This document shows positions 1-10,531 of a stretch of 64,000 bases of DNA, piece after piece. Position 1 is the first letter of the stretch; each line of letters starts with the position of its first letter. A model generated the notes under the pieces. That model saw only the letters and a list, made by a program, of their open reading frames with translations. It was not told the DNA's origin and did no database searches. The position numbers and the translations under genes were made by a program. Source of the DNA: Corynebacterium deserti GIMN1.010 (GTDB taxonomy: Bacteria > Actinomycetota > Actinomycetes > Mycobacteriales > Mycobacteriaceae). The stretch lies in contig NZ_CP009220.1 of NCBI RefSeq assembly GCF_001277995.1, forward strand, positions 1,798,001 through 1,862,000. The letters run 5' to 3'.

Positions 1-1041
1 CTTGTCGCCCTCGTGCTTTGCGGTGTTCCACTTTGGTGGGATACCACCCTGGTTTTCGTCTCGTTTGTTCTTGATGATGGATGCGATGACGGTGATTGTC
101 AGGACACCAATAATGAAGACCAAGGAGAATACGGTGGAAACCTCAGGTGCGGAGACGTTTTCGCCACCGTTGATGAATGGCAGGTTGTTTTCGTGCAGTG
201 CGTGCAGACCAAGCTTCGCACCAATGAACAGCAGGATAATACCCAGGCCGTAAGGGAGGTAGACCAGGCGGTCAAGTAGGCCGTCAAGAAGGAAGTACAT
301 TTGGCGCAGACCCAGCAGGGCGAATGCGTTAGTGGTGAACACGATGTAAGGCTCGGTGGTGATGCCGTAGATCGCTGGGATGGAGTCCAGTGCGAACATC
401 AGGTCAACCATGCCGATGGATACAAGTGCAACGAACAGTGGGGTAAGGTGCAGCTTTCCACCGGCGCGGTGAGTGAGCTTGTCACCGTGGTACCCCTCAG
501 TAACCGGAATCACCTTGCGCAGCGCCTTAATGATGAACATGTCGTTCGGGTCGGTCTCAGGGGTGTCTCGAACTTCGTCCCACAGGAGCTTCACAGCGGT
601 GTAGATCAGCCAGATGGAGAAGATGTAGAAGACATCGGACCATGCTTCGATAACTGCAGCGCCGAGGAGGATGAACAGAAGGCGGAAGATCAGTGCCAGT
701 GCGATACCAATGAGCAGTACCTTTTGCTGGTACTTACGCGGAATCTTAAAGGCAGCCATGATCAGCGCGAAGATGAACAGGTTATCAACGCTCAATGCTT
801 TTTCTGTGACGTAACCCGTGAAGAACTCGATGCCGTGCTGGTGCGGGTTACCAGGCTCGCCCCAAACGAACCACAAGAAGATGCCGAAAACACAGGCAAG
901 ACCGACATAGAACAAGCTCCACCAGGCGGACTCTTTTAGGGTCGGCTCATGGGGGGTGCGAACGTGGGAATAAAAGTCGAAGACGAAGAAGCCAGCGATC
1001 ACTGCAATGGTGATCAGCCATGTGACCAAGTTTACTTCCAT
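1..1041 (-). CDS. terC: TerC family integral membrane protein (C-terminus cut by window start)
   Basis: The frame opens with an ATG at 1041 (MEVNLVTWLITIAV) and stays open to the window edge, giving 347 residues. The visible end is hydrophilic (GIPPKWNTAKHEGDK), so only a few residues are probably missing. Typical TerC traits are a first membrane helix followed by a short loop, the segment GLACVFGIFLWFVWGEP, and the conserved stretch TEKALSVDNLFIFA. TerC proteins are multi-pass inner membrane proteins; related Alx/TerC members export manganese, and the name comes from tellurium resistance. The gene is monocistronic as far as can be seen and sits behind a probable manganese riboswitch, so manganese efflux is the most likely job here. 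That role is inferred from the leader and the family, not from the protein alone. Confidence 0.92.
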   Translation of the reverse strand, partial: MEVNLVTWLITIAVIAGFFVFDFYSHVRTPHEPTLKESAWWSLFYVGLACVFGIFLWFVWGEPGNPHQHGIEFFTGYVTEKALSVDNLFIFALIMAAFKIPRKYQQKVLLIGIALALIFRLLFILLGAAVIEAWSDVFYIFSIWLIYTAVKLLWDEVRDTPETDPNDMFIIKALRKVIPVTEGYHGDKLTHRAGGKLHLTPLFVALVSIGMVDLMFALDSIPAIYGITTEPYIVFTTNAFALLGLRQMYFLLDGLLDRLVYLPYGLGIILLFIGAKLGLHALHENNLPFINGGENVSAPEVSTVFSLVFIIGVLTITVIASIIKNKRDENQGGIPPKWNTAKHEGDK

Positions 1042-1043
1042 AA

Positions 1044-1089
1044 CAAAAAGAACCTCCGGTTCTTGGTAGACAATGTAAGAACCGGAGGT
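1044..1089 (-). terminator. Riboswitch-controlled terminator overlapping the terC ribosome binding site
   Basis: A perfect 13-bp stem (1052-1064 with 1077-1089) is followed on the minus strand by a T-rich run at 1050-1044 and then immediately by the terC start. The 3' arm carries GGAGG (1057-1053), eleven bases before the ATG, so the hairpin could both end transcription and hide the ribosome binding site. The 5' arm is shared with the P1 helix of the aptamer. Confidence 0.85.
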
Positions 1090-1252
1090 CTCCCCCACCC
1101 TTGCCTTCTTCAACGCCATCTAGACAATGGTGCAGAAACAAAAATGGGCCAGTGTGACCGGGTAACCACCACCGTCCGCGACATACTTGGTTGCTTCAGG
1201 CTGATTTCCGTGTTGACGATCAACACTGCTTGTGGGGTACTCCCCTCCAATA
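1082..1252 (-). promoter_or_regulatory. yybP-ykoY type (manganese) riboswitch aptamer in the terC leader
   Basis: Read on the minus strand the terC leader contains the family signatures in order: GGGGAGTA at 1245-1238, TCGTCAA at 1219-1213, and AGACC at 1091-1087 just before the 3' strand of P1. P1 can be formed by TTGGAGG (1250-1244) with CCTCCGG (1088-1082). The same CCTCCGG is the 5' arm of the terminator that follows, so aptamer and terminator compete. In known members Mn2+ stabilises P1 and switches the gene on. TerC/Alx-type genes are common targets. A covariance-model search would settle it. Confidence 0.82.
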
Positions 1253-1259
1253 CAGGAAG

Positions 1260-1265
1260 ACTATA
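1260..1265 (-). promoter_or_regulatory. -10 box of the terC promoter
   Basis: TATAGT fits the corynebacterial TANANT consensus. A start about seven bases downstream (near 1253) would begin the transcript right at the 5' strand of the riboswitch, which supports both calls. No clear -35 box is seen. Confidence 0.6.
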
Positions 1266-1416
1266 ACCTAATCGGTTCGCTGGCGCCACCCCGAGATTCA
1301 CTATCAAGCTCACATAGGGCAAAAAGGCAACGAAACTGTTGCTAAATTAGTACTCTTCACCTGCACGGGCGAACACAAAGCCCATTCCCAACAAAACCCA
1401 CACAAAGCAAGAAGAA

Positions 1417-1456
1417 CGGGTACTTTCCCACCCATGGTTGGATGGAAAAGTACCCG
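1417..1456 (-). terminator. ftsK terminator
   Basis: A 10-bp perfect stem (1417-1426 with 1447-1456) lies 21 bases past the ftsK stop codon and is followed on the minus strand by a T-rich tail (TTCTTCTTGCTTTG). Confidence 0.8.
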
Positions 1457-1477
1457 GACAGACTCTAGATAACTAGA

Positions 1478-4400
1478 TCAGAACACCCCCCTTGATGGAT
1501 CAGCACGCACCACCGTCGTTGGCGCATCGCCAGAATTAGCTACGTCTGGAGCACCAGCATCGTCGCCAGATCCGGCGTCGACGTCACTGCGATCATTCCA
1601 GGATTCTTCCTTGGGAGCATCAGCTGGATCCGCACCTTTCAGCATCCACAAAATGGTTTCCAGTTCCTCAGGCTTCACAAGTACTTCACGTGCCTTTGAA
1701 CCTTCGGAAGGTCCGACAACGCCGCGAGTTTCCATGAGGTCCATGAGGCGACCTGCCTTGGCAAAACCAATGCGAAGTTTGCGCTGCAGCATCGAGGTAG
1801 AGCCCATCTGGGAGGTCACCACCAGCTCAACTGCCTCAAGCAGATCCTCAAGGTCATTTCCAATGTCGGCATCGATCTTCTTGGATTCCGCTGCTTTGTC
1901 CTCAGTCACGCCTTCGGTGTACTCAGGTTCACGTTGAGCCTTGGCGGTTTCCACCACTGCCTGAATCTCTTCATCGGTGACAAACGCACCTTGGATACGC
2001 TGTGGCTTACCTGCGCCCTGAGGAATAAACAGGGCGTCGCCCATACCGATGAGTTTTTCAGCTCCACCCTGGTCCAGGATGACTCGAGAGTCAGTCAAAG
2101 AGGACGTTGCAAAGGCGAGGCGTGATGGAACGTTGGTCTTGATCAAACCGGTAACAACATCGACGGAAGGACGCTGTGTTGCCAGCACCAAGTGGATGCC
2201 CGCAGCACGTGCCTTCTGGGTGATGCGCACGATGGACTCTTCAATTTCCTTCGGTGCGGTCATCATGAGGTCGGCGAGCTCGTCGACCACACACACGATG
2301 TAGGGGTATGCACGGTATTCCCTCTGGGATCCCGGAGGGGTTTGAATCTCCCCAGACTTGATCTTGCGGTTGAAGTCCTTGATGTGGCGTACACGGGACT
2401 GCTTCATGTCCATGTAGCGCTGTTCCATTTCTTCCACCAACCACTGCAGGGCAGCAGCAGCCTTCTTTGGCTGAGTAATGATCGGCGTGATCAGATGTGG
2501 GATGCCCTCATATGGCGTGAGTTCCACCATCTTCGGGTCAACGAGAATCAGGCGAACTTCCTCTGGACGTGCGCGGGTGAGCAACGACACCAGCAGCGAG
2601 TTCACAAATGCTGATTTACCGGAACCAGTGGAACCAGCGACCAGCAAGTGTGGCATTTTCTGCACGGAGTAGGACACGAAGTCGCCTTCAATGTCTTTAC
2701 CCAAACCAATAAGCATGGCGTCCTTGTTTTCTACCGTTGCCGGCGCGTTGAGCACATCGCCTAGGCGCACCATCTCACGATCGGAGTTAGGCACCTCAAT
2801 ACCCACCGCTGACTTGCCTGGAATTGGCGTCAACAAGCGCACATTTTCCGTCGCAACCGCATACGCAATGTTGGACTGCAAGTTGGTGATCTTGGAAACC
2901 TTCACACCAGGGCCCAGCTCAATCTCATATCGCGTGACTGTTGGGCCGCGGGAGAATCCCGTCACCGTCGCGTCCACGTTGAACTCGCGGAAGACATCGG
3001 TGATCGCTTCAATCATGCGATCGTTGGTCTCTGAGTGCAGCTTCGCTGGTTCACCAGGGATAAGCAGATTAGCGCTTGGCAAAACATAGGATGAATCACC
3101 ATCGCTAACAACCTCCGCAGGCGCAGTAGGAGGAACCGGAGCTGCTGCCTTGACCGGGACAGGTGGAGCTGGCGGAGCAGACTGGACTGGTTTTTGGGCC
3201 GGCTTCTGCACTGGATCCTTACCGGATCGCGCAATAATCGCCTGACGCATACTCTCCCTAGATGCAGCTACAGCATCGGCTGCCGGAGTCTCCGCAATAT
3301 CATCGTCGGTGATCGCCGGGAACTCATTCGTCTCGGTGACCTCAGGCTTTTTAAAGACGCTTGTCGACGCTTCCCGCCGCGGTTCTTGCGGTTTCTTCTC
3401 AGGCTCCACGCCATCGGCGGGGTACTTGTCAAGGGAGGCGGCTGGACGGCGTGTAGGTGGTGCCGGTGGCGCAGGAGTAAACGGCGCCCTTGGGGGCACC
3501 GAAGAAACGGGCGGTGTTGTTCGACGAGGAAGAGGCTTTGGCAAAGACCGACTTGGAGTACGTCCACTCGCACGAGATTCCAACTCTCGGTCGACGTGAC
3601 CGTAGAGGTCATCGTCTTCGTCGTCCTCAACATCATCTGCGTGGCCAAATCCACCGAAGCCTAGGAATGTGCTGATGAATTCAACAAACTCCCGAATGCT
3701 AATGCCGGTGGTTTTCAGTGCTCCCCAAAACAGGAGCAACAGCAGGATGGGAACGGCCAAGTACACCGAGAAGCCCATCTCCAACGGCGCACCAATCCAC
3801 GCCCCGATAGCGCCACCTGCCGTCTTTCGGCCATCCCAATCAGCTGGATTTCCAGCAAATAAGTGAATAAGTGCAAGCATGCAGACGATAATGACCCCGA
3901 TGCCGAGGCTTACGCGGCCTTGTTCTTCACGATCCGGGGTGTAGCGCAGCATCAGGGCCACAGCCAATCCAATGAGACCAAGTGGCAAGATCCACGCGCC
4001 TGCGCCCACGGCTAGGTGAACGATATCGGCAATGAACGTGCCAATTGGTCCTCCGATGCCAAACCACACCGCAGCACCCAACACGATAGCAACGCCGACG
4101 AGGCTCAGTGCTAGGCCATCTCCATACTCGTTGACATAAGCGCTTCCCCTTCTGGGGGCGCCTTCCAGCTCATCACCGAGTTCTAATTCTGGTTCGGGGT
4201 CTCGAGCTTTACGACGCGATGATCGTGTCGCGGGTTTCGTTGCGATCTCCTCCTCGAAATCATCGTCTTCAAAGTTATCAAAATCATCAGCGTCGTCGTT
4301 TCGACGACGTCCTAGCTCCCCCAACGATCGAGTCATCTTGCCTAAACCGTTGGCAGTTGCCCCAAACAAGGTTCCAATGCCAGAACCTACAGCACGAAAG

Positions 4401-4603
4401 GCGCTGCCGGTCCTCTCATCAGAAGTATCAGCAGCGCGGCGTGCAGTCATTGCGGATGTAAAAACAGCGGTTTCAGGTCCGCTGCTTCTCGACGTGCTTG
4501 TCGTTTTCGTGCCCCGACGGTTAGTCGTCGAGGTTTTTGGCCCCGTCGACTTCCCCGATGATCGTGAGCTTCCCCGCTTGGGTGCGCCGTTTCTGACAGT
4601 CAT
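1478..4603 (-). CDS. ftsK: DNA translocase FtsK
   Basis: FtsK pumps DNA at the division septum so that chromosome dimers are resolved and termini are cleared. The 1041-residue product has a basic, Ser/Thr-rich and then acidic N-terminus (about 1-150), four hydrophobic segments (roughly 165-305), a Pro-rich linker, and the motor domain with Walker A GSTGSGKS near residue 655, LILVDPK and the Walker B-like stretch [11 protein letters not shown]. The C-terminal gamma winged-helix domain that reads KOPS/FRS-type sites is present ([20 protein letters not shown], about 915-985), followed by an acidic tail. The start is ambiguous between GTG at 4609 and ATG at 4603; I use the ATG. Upstream lies the MDMPI-family gene on the same strand with about 66 bases between. 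Confidence 0.95.
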   Translation of the reverse strand: MTVRNGAPKRGSSRSSGKSTGPKTSTTNRRGTKTTSTSRSSGPETAVFTSAMTARRAADTSDERTGSAFRAVGSGIGTLFGATANGLGKMTRSLGELGRRRNDDADDFDNFEDDDFEEEIATKPATRSSRRKARDPEPELELGDELEGAPRRGSAYVNEYGDGLALSLVGVAIVLGAAVWFGIGGPIGTFIADIVHLAVGAGAWILPLGLIGLAVALMLRYTPDREEQGRVSLGIGVIIVCMLALIHLFAGNPADWDGRKTAGGAIGAWIGAPLEMGFSVYLAVPILLLLLFWGALKTTGISIREFVEFISTFLGFGGFGHADDVEDDEDDDLYGHVDRELESRASGRTPSRSLPKPLPRRTTPPVSSVPPRAPFTPAPPAPPTRRPAASLDKYPADGVEPEKKPQEPRREASTSVFKKPEVTETNEFPAITDDDIAETPAADAVAASRESMRQAIIARSGKDPVQKPAQKPVQSAPPAPPVPVKAAAPVPPTAPAEVVSDGDSSYVLPSANLLIPGEPAKLHSETNDRMIEAITDVFREFNVDATVTGFSRGPTVTRYEIELGPGVKVSKITNLQSNIAYAVATENVRLLTPIPGKSAVGIEVPNSDREMVRLGDVLNAPATVENKDAMLIGLGKDIEGDFVSYSVQKMPHLLVAGSTGSGKSAFVNSLLVSLLTRARPEEVRLILVDPKMVELTPYEGIPHLITPIITQPKKAAAALQWLVEEMEQRYMDMKQSRVRHIKDFNRKIKSGEIQTPPGSQREYRAYPYIVCVVDELADLMMTAPKEIEESIVRITQKARAAGIHLVLATQRPSVDVVTGLIKTNVPSRLAFATSSLTDSRVILDQGGAEKLIGMGDALFIPQGAGKPQRIQGAFVTDEEIQAVVETAKAQREPEYTEGVTEDKAAESKKIDADIGNDLEDLLEAVELVVTSQMGSTSMLQRKLRIGFAKAGRLMDLMETRGVVGPSEGSKAREVLVKPEELETILWMLKGADPADAPKEESWNDRSDVDAGSGDDAGAPDVANSGDAPTTVVRADPSRGVF

Positions 4604-4669
4604 GACCACAACTCTAGTCGCTTAAACCACACTAATCACAGAAGCACCACGCGGTTTCGGCCAAATATT

Positions 4670-5305
4670 CTAAAAACTTCCTCGCACAACGCCCTCGGAA
4701 TTGCCTTCGAAAGAAAGATCTACCACGTCACGACCAGAAACCCACAGCACGATTTCCCCTACCCCACCACGAATTCGGCACACATCGCCGCCTTCATCAG
4801 CAACGCCACGCTTATCGTGAAGAACTACTCGTGGAAGACCGACTGGCTGCAAGATAATTGGACGAGGAGACTTCACCAGCCTGGGTGCTAGAAGCTTAAT
4901 GATGCGCAACAGCTCTTTTTGGTGCGCTGCAGGCAAAGGGCGCTCGATGATATCGTCGCCTGGCTTGAGGGCACCGCGCAAGACATCCTCGTGGTGGATG
5001 AAATGTTCCATTCCATTCGCAATCGAGTCAAAGGCACGCCATGGATTCAGGCCCTTTGGCCCTGCCTGCCATTCCTTAACAAGTTCGTCGTAAGGGCGAG
5101 CGAGAGCCTTGGAGAACTCCGCTTCGGCCGGATCTTGTTTTCCGGGGAGCAACGATAACACCGTCGATCCTGGTTTGTGCTCACGGACAAAGAGGTGTGC
5201 CGCCAAATCTTTGGTGGTCCAATCCCCACACAGCGTGGGAGCCTCAGGGCCTTTAGCCAATAGCGAGATGGCTAAAGCATTACGTTCAGTTTGCGCAAGG
5301 TTCAT
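4670..5305 (-). CDS. TIGR03085 / MDMPI-type metal-binding protein
   Basis: The 211-residue protein begins with the mycothiol-dependent maleylpyruvate isomerase (MDMPI/DinB-like) N-terminal pattern: LCGDWTTKDLAAHLFVREHKP, then a helical core ending in GMEHFIHHEDVLRG, whose histidines resemble the metal ligands of the fold. Members in actinobacteria are usually annotated as TIGR03085 family proteins of unknown substrate; some relatives use mycothiol as cofactor. The C-terminal part (IILQPVGLPRVVLHDKRG) looks like the small SCP2-like or lipid-binding end seen in such proteins. It lies between RNase J and ftsK on the same strand, behind the strong RNase J terminator, so it probably has its own promoter. 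Biochemical function is not predictable from sequence alone. Confidence 0.8.
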   Translation of the reverse strand: MNLAQTERNALAISLLAKGPEAPTLCGDWTTKDLAAHLFVREHKPGSTVLSLLPGKQDPAEAEFSKALARPYDELVKEWQAGPKGLNPWRAFDSIANGMEHFIHHEDVLRGALKPGDDIIERPLPAAHQKELLRIIKLLAPRLVKSPRPIILQPVGLPRVVLHDKRGVADEGGDVCRIRGGVGEIVLWVSGRDVVDLSFEGNSEGVVRGSF

Positions 5306-5334
5306 GCGAACCAGAATAGAGGATTAAGAGAAAA

Positions 5335-5378
5335 CCGCCAGCCCGCCGGACCACGGTGGTGGTGCGGCGGGCTGGCGG
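5335..5378 (-). terminator. Terminator of the dapA-RNase J unit
   Basis: A 14-bp GC-rich stem (5335-5348 with 5365-5378) follows the RNase J stop; on the minus strand it runs into TTTTCTCTT. It insulates the downstream MDMPI-family gene, whose start is only about 30 bases away. Confidence 0.9.
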
Positions 5379-5395
5379 CGTCGACAAGCGTGTTT

Positions 5396-7567
5396 TTAGA
5401 GGGACTCGCGGGAAGCTCGAACCTCGTCGTCGTCGATGTGGCTGGTTTCCGAGGTCATCGGGATAACCGTTGGCATGATAACCGGCTGGCGCTTCCACTT
5501 CTGCTCAACGAAGCGGGACAGCTTGCGGCGAAGTTGCTGGACCATGCGGTATGGATCGTTCTCCCCTTCGGCTGCGAGGTCGTTCATGGTGACCTCGGCA
5601 AGCTCGGTTACTTCCGTCATCATTGACTTCGCATCCTCGGAGAAACCGCTGGTCTGAACAGTTGGACGCTCAAGCAGACGGCCGGTGCGGTTGTCAATTA
5701 CCGAGGTAATGGAGATCAAGCCACCCTCACCGAGTGAGGTGCGGTCAGCCAAAATGTCGGCGTCAATGTCACCCATGGTGACACCGTCGACGTAAAGGTT
5801 ACCGACTGGAATCTGGCCAACAACCTGTGCGCGACCGTTGACAAGGTCAACGACAACACCGTTTTGTGCAAGCACAACGTTGTCGCAGTTAACACCGGTG
5901 GAGATAGCCAATTCCTTGTTCGCGCGCAGGTGGCGCCACTCGCCGTGAACAGGCATCGCGTTCTTTGGACGGGCTGCATTGTAGAGGAACAGCAGCTCGC
6001 CTGAGTAGCCGTGTCCGGAGGTGTGCACCTTTGCGTCACGACCAGTGACCACCGTGGCACCAATCTGGGACAACATGTTGATGACACCGAAGACGGCTTC
6101 CTCATTGCCAGGAACCAAGGAGGAGGACAAGATAATGAGATCGCCGTCGCGTACGGTGATCTGGCGGTGCTCACGACGTGCCATGCGGGACAGTGCAGCC
6201 ATAGGCTCGCCCTGCGTACCGGTGGTGATGAGCACAACCTTGTGAGGAGCCATGCGTGCAGCATCGTCCATGGAGATGATGGTGCCGCGAGGAGCCTTCA
6301 GGTAGCCCAGCTTCTCGGCGATTTCCATGTTACGAATCATGGATCGACCGTTGAACGCAACCTTGCGGTTTGCTGCCACTGCTGCGTCAACAGCAGCCTG
6401 CACGCGGTACACGTTGGATGCAAAGGATGCGAGGATAACGCGCTGCTTAGCGTCTCCGATCAGGCGCTTCAGGGTTGGAGCAACCTCAGCTTCAGATCCA
6501 GAAACACCAGGGGTGGTGGCGTTGGTGGAGTCACACAGCATGAGGTCAACACCCTCATCGCCGAAACGAGACAGTGCAGGAAGGTCAGTTGGGCGACCAT
6601 CTGGAGGGGTCTGATCCAGCTTGATGTCGCCGGTGTGGATGACAAGACCAGCTGGGGTCTTGATAGCCAGACCAAGGCAATCAGGGATCGAGTGGTTAAC
6701 AGCCCAGAAGCGGATGTTGAATGGTCCACGATCTTCAGAAGACTTCTCGTTGACCTCAATAAGCTTTGGACGCTGGCGGTGTTCCTTACACTTCGCAGCG
6801 ATCAAAGCCAGGGTGAAACGGGATGCCAGAATTGGGATATCGTGGCGCAGCTTCAGCAGCCATGGGATTGCACCAATGTGGTCTTCGTGGCCGTGGGTGA
6901 CAACGAGTGCTTCAACTCGGTGCAAGTGATCTTCAATTGGGCCGAAGTCTGGAAGAATCAGATCAACGCCTGGCTCGCCAGAAGATGGGAAGAGTACACC
7001 ACAGTCAACGATAAGCAGACGGTTGTTGTATTCGAACACCGTCATGTTTCGGCCGATTTCGGAAATGCCACCGAGAGCATAGATACGCAGGCCATTGTTG
7101 GGAGCCTTTGGTGGCTCTGGCAGGCGCTGGGTGAGATCTGCACCCTGCATTGACTTCACGACATTGCGACGTCCACCGCCGCGGTTGTTACGGTTGCCGC
7201 CTTGACCGCCCTGGCCACCCTGTCGGTTTTGGCTACCGCCGTTTCCGTTGCCATCGTTGGAATTTCCACGACGTCCACGGCCACCACGACGGTTGCTGGA
7301 GGAACGACCACGGTTGTTACCGTTGCCGCCATTACCACTTCCACCATTGCCGCCGTTCCCAGCGTTGTTGGCGCGCGCATCGCCGGATGCGTTGGCCTGG
7401 GATGAACCCCGATTGTCGTTTCCGGTGGTTTCTGCGTTTTCCGATCCCTGGTTGGCGGAAGTATCGGGAGCCTGGAATACAGGTGCCTCGACGTGGTTTT
7501 CCTGACCAGCCTCTGGTGGACCCGCCTTGCGGGTAACCTTCCGGCCTCGATTTCGGGAATCATTCAT
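5396..7567 (-). CDS. rnj: Ribonuclease J
   Basis: RNase J is a metallo-beta-lactamase / beta-CASP nuclease with 5'-3' exonuclease and endonuclease activity in RNA maturation and decay. The catalytic motif THGHEDHIG and the GDIKLDQTP and DSTNA segments are visible, and the C-terminal domain is complete. At 723 residues it is about 165 longer than usual; the extra part is an N-terminal disordered tract rich in Asn, Gly and Arg with RGG-like repeats (about residues 55-140), a feature of actinobacterial RNase J and possibly an RNA-binding or condensate-forming tail. It starts two bases after the dapA stop, so the two are surely co-transcribed, as in C. glutamicum and M. tuberculosis. Confidence 0.95.
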   Translation of the reverse strand: MNDSRNRGRKVTRKAGPPEAGQENHVEAPVFQAPDTSANQGSENAETTGNDNRGSSQANASGDARANNAGNGGNGGSGNGGNGNNRGRSSSNRRGGRGRRGNSNDGNGNGGSQNRQGGQGGQGGNRNNRGGGRRNVVKSMQGADLTQRLPEPPKAPNNGLRIYALGGISEIGRNMTVFEYNNRLLIVDCGVLFPSSGEPGVDLILPDFGPIEDHLHRVEALVVTHGHEDHIGAIPWLLKLRHDIPILASRFTLALIAAKCKEHRQRPKLIEVNEKSSEDRGPFNIRFWAVNHSIPDCLGLAIKTPAGLVIHTGDIKLDQTPPDGRPTDLPALSRFGDEGVDLMLCDSTNATTPGVSGSEAEVAPTLKRLIGDAKQRVILASFASNVYRVQAAVDAAVAANRKVAFNGRSMIRNMEIAEKLGYLKAPRGTIISMDDAARMAPHKVVLITTGTQGEPMAALSRMARREHRQITVRDGDLIILSSSLVPGNEEAVFGVINMLSQIGATVVTGRDAKVHTSGHGYSGELLFLYNAARPKNAMPVHGEWRHLRANKELAISTGVNCDNVVLAQNGVVVDLVNGRAQVVGQIPVGNLYVDGVTMGDIDADILADRTSLGEGGLISITSVIDNRTGRLLERPTVQTSGFSEDAKSMMTEVTELAEVTMNDLAAEGENDPYRMVQQLRRKLSRFVEQKWKRQPVIMPTVIPMTSETSHIDDDEVRASRESL

Positions 7568-7569
7568 AT

Positions 7570-8475
7570 TTATAGAACTCCAGCTTTTTTCATGTCTTCT
7601 CGGAGAGCCTCAATTTCCTGCTCATTCGGAGCAATAATGGGAAGACGAGGATCTCCTACGTTGATGCCCTGCAAACGCAGAGCAGCTTTTGCCATGCTGA
7701 CTCCGCCCAGGCGACCCTGAGCAGCTACCAGCGGTGATAGTTTGGCGTTGATTTCCCGCGCACGGACGAGGTCGCCTTCCTCGAAGCTTGTGTACAACTC
7801 ACGCAATGCTTGTGGCGCCGCATGTCCAATTACAGAAATGAAGCCTGATCCGCCCAAGGACAACCACACAAGGTTTAAAGGGTCATCGCCGGAATACCAG
7901 GCAAGGCCGGTTTCTTGGATCAGAGACGTGGCTGCAATGAGATCACCCTTGGCGTCCTTAACCGCCATAACTGTAGGTAATTCACTCAGACGCCTAATCG
8001 TATCAGACTCAATGGGAATACCCGAGCGTCCAGGAATGTCATAGAGACAAATTGGCACGTCGGTTGCCTCGGCGATTGCTCCAAAGTGAGCGAGCAACCC
8101 TTCTTGACTCGGCTTTGAGTAATAAGGGGTGACAACTAAAAGGCCGTCTGCGCCAGCACCGGCTGCAGCCTGTGCCAACTCAATTGAAGTGCGCGTGTTG
8201 TTGGTGCCAACACCGGCGATGAGCTTCGCACGATCTCCCACTTCTTCACGGACAGCCTTGAGCAGTTCCAGTTTTTCAGCAGCGGTTGTCGTCGGAGATT
8301 CACCAGTGGTGCCCGCGAGAACCAGGGAATCCAGACCCTTCTCCACCAAATGTGCAGCTAGCTCACGGCCTGCTGCGATGTCGAGATCTCCAGATTCCGT
8401 GAATGGCGTAACCATTGCTACGCCAACGGTGCCGAAGTGCTCTACTCCGGTCTTTGCTGCTAAACCTGTGCTCAT
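7570..8475 (-). CDS. dapA: 4-hydroxy-tetrahydrodipicolinate synthase
   Basis: DapA condenses pyruvate with aspartate semialdehyde, the first step committed to lysine and meso-diaminopimelate. The 301-residue TIM-barrel protein has the substrate motif GTTGESPTT, the catalytic tyrosine in VTPYYSKPS, and the Schiff-base lysine in [10 protein letters not shown]. It reads nearly identically to C. glutamicum DapA, with scattered conservative changes. The start is the ATG at 8475 (MSTGLAAK); an upstream in-frame TTG is not needed. It lies downstream of thyX and directly before RNase J, and dapB is nearby on the same strand. Confidence 0.97.
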   Translation of the reverse strand: MSTGLAAKTGVEHFGTVGVAMVTPFTESGDLDIAAGRELAAHLVEKGLDSLVLAGTTGESPTTTAAEKLELLKAVREEVGDRAKLIAGVGTNNTRTSIELAQAAAGAGADGLLVVTPYYSKPSQEGLLAHFGAIAEATDVPICLYDIPGRSGIPIESDTIRRLSELPTVMAVKDAKGDLIAATSLIQETGLAWYSGDDPLNLVWLSLGGSGFISVIGHAAPQALRELYTSFEEGDLVRAREINAKLSPLVAAQGRLGGVSMAKAALRLQGINVGDPRLPIIAPNEQEIEALREDMKKAGVL

Positions 8476-8483
8476 AGAGACCA

Positions 8484-8522
8484 AGGTTACCTTCTTCCCT
8501 CCATCGGGGGTTCAACAACCCC
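8484..8522 (-). promoter_or_regulatory. dapA promoter with upstream hairpin dyad
   Basis: TAACCT at 8489-8484 matches the -10 box described for dapA in C. glutamicum and lies eight bases before the ATG, so the transcript would be leaderless or nearly so. Just upstream a 6-bp dyad (8507-8512 with 8517-8522, GGGGTT/AACCCC) sits in the -35 area. The position suggests an operator or a residual terminator; which one is not known to me. Confidence 0.55.
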
Positions 8523-8699
8523 ACGAAAAAACGTAACAACTTTCGCACAAACCACCGAGCCATCTTTTGTGGCGCACTACTACAAACTAAAAATGCTTCC
8601 AACGTCCTCATGTGGGTGAGCGAAAATCTAAAAGACAGTGAATTATGCGCAGCCTGTGTTTTGCTGCTTTTACTATGTGGAGCTATGTAATTGTGGTGA

Positions 8700-8722
8700 G
8701 CTTTTCCCGGGTGTGGAAAAGC
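8700..8722 (-). terminator. Possible thyX terminator
   Basis: An 8-bp stem (8700-8707 with 8715-8722) follows the thyX stop by five bases. There is no good T-run after it, so termination may be partial. The rest of the 240-base thyX-dapA gap holds nothing I recognise besides the dapA promoter. Confidence 0.45.
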
Positions 8723-8726
8723 GCAC

Positions 8727-9479
8727 TTAAAAATCCATGACAAATGGACTGGTGGCCATTTGCGAGCCGTCACTGAGAGTCTCGATTTCAAAATCTCCGA
8801 AGACGGTGGGGGCTGATTCTTTCAGCTTCTTCAGACATTCTACAGCTACAGCGCGAATTTCCACGTCCGCATGCTCACTGGCACGCATCCCGATGAAATG
8901 CCGCCAAGTACGGAAATTGCCGGTAATGACAATGCGGGATTCCGTGGCGTTTGGCAATACTGCCCGCGCAGCCTGTCGTGCTTGCTTCTTTCGAAGCAAC
9001 GCGTTGGGCTCATCAGCAAGTTTTTCTTCCAACGCAGCAAGCAACTCGTTGAACGCGAAACGGGACTCATCCATCGCATGCATGAACAGATCCCGCAGTT
9101 GTGGATCTTGATTTATAAGCTCTGGCACGACAACTTCTTGTTCCCCACTGTGCACAAATCGCTGCGAAAGCTGGGAGAACGAGAAATGGCGGTGGCGAAC
9201 CAGTTCATGCGTTGCTGATCGGGAGATGCCGCGAACATACATGGTGGCGGTGGCATGCTCAAGCAGTGCCGTATGCCCTACTTCCATAATGTGGCGGATG
9301 TAAGCGCTATTCGACGCAGTACGCGGGTTTGGCTTATGAAACGTTTCGTAGCATGCGCGACCGGCAAACTCGATGAGGGCTTCCGCCCCTTCAACATCAG
9401 TTGACCAATCAACCCCAGTAGGTGGAGTGAAAGAACTACATGCAATCAACTCCACATTCAATTGAACTTGCTCGGCCAC
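8727..9479 (-). CDS. thyX: Flavin-dependent thymidylate synthase ThyX
   Basis: ThyX makes dTMP from dUMP with methylene-tetrahydrofolate and reduced FAD. The family signature RHRxxSxxxxSxR is present as [13 protein letters not shown] near residue 90, and the C-terminal half has the conserved [13 protein letters not shown] segment. The 250-residue length is normal. The gene sits between dapB and dapA on the same strand, the arrangement known from C. glutamicum, which links folate-dependent nucleotide synthesis with diaminopimelate synthesis at the transcript level. Confidence 0.96.
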   Translation of the reverse strand: MAEQVQLNVELIACSSFTPPTGVDWSTDVEGAEALIEFAGRACYETFHKPNPRTASNSAYIRHIMEVGHTALLEHATATMYVRGISRSATHELVRHRHFSFSQLSQRFVHSGEQEVVVPELINQDPQLRDLFMHAMDESRFAFNELLAALEEKLADEPNALLRKKQARQAARAVLPNATESRIVITGNFRTWRHFIGMRASEHADVEIRAVAVECLKKLKESAPTVFGDFEIETLSDGSQMATSPFVMDF

Positions 9480-9517
9480 GCCGCAAACGCTCCTTTAAGA
9501 CGAACTTTCGATCAAAC

Positions 9518-9543
9518 GCCCCACGCTACTGTGTTTGTGGGGT
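9518..9543 (-). terminator. Possible terminator after dapB
   Basis: A 7-bp stem GCCCCAC/GTGGGGT between dapB and thyX. On the plus strand it is followed by GTTTTATT, on the minus strand by a weaker TTTGAT. Read-through from dapB into thyX is likely. Confidence 0.45.
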
Positions 9544-9571
9544 GTTTTATTGGCTTAATTCTTAGGGAGAA

Positions 9572-10327
<756 letters not shown>

Positions 10328-10519
10328 TCACGCAGGTATTTTCACTCAGGCATTTTTCTCAGTGTGCTTGTAAATCTCCCACTAGTCTAGACACCCCGTC
10401 GGACACAATGCTTCTCAGCCCACCACACTCGGATCATGCGCACTAATTTCCTGAACGCGACAACTTAACGATTATCCATCACTTTCCCCGATCACATCCT
10501 CAAAGAGGCACGTAGAGGC

Positions 10520-10525
10520 TACGCT
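10520..10525 (+). promoter_or_regulatory. -10 box giving a leaderless lipoprotein mRNA
   Basis: TACGCT followed by six bases and then the ATG at 10532. The same spacing is seen at selO (TAGGCT, 39772), which supports the reading. Confidence 0.5.
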
Positions 10526-10531
10526 GGGAGT

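Noticed and set aside
7020..7050. Partial LexA-like (SOS) box
   Set aside because: It lies inside RNase J and has several mismatches to the half-sites.
6011..7153. A 380-residue open frame antisense to RNase J
   Set aside because: Opposite strand of a conserved catalytic domain; no start site or family features.
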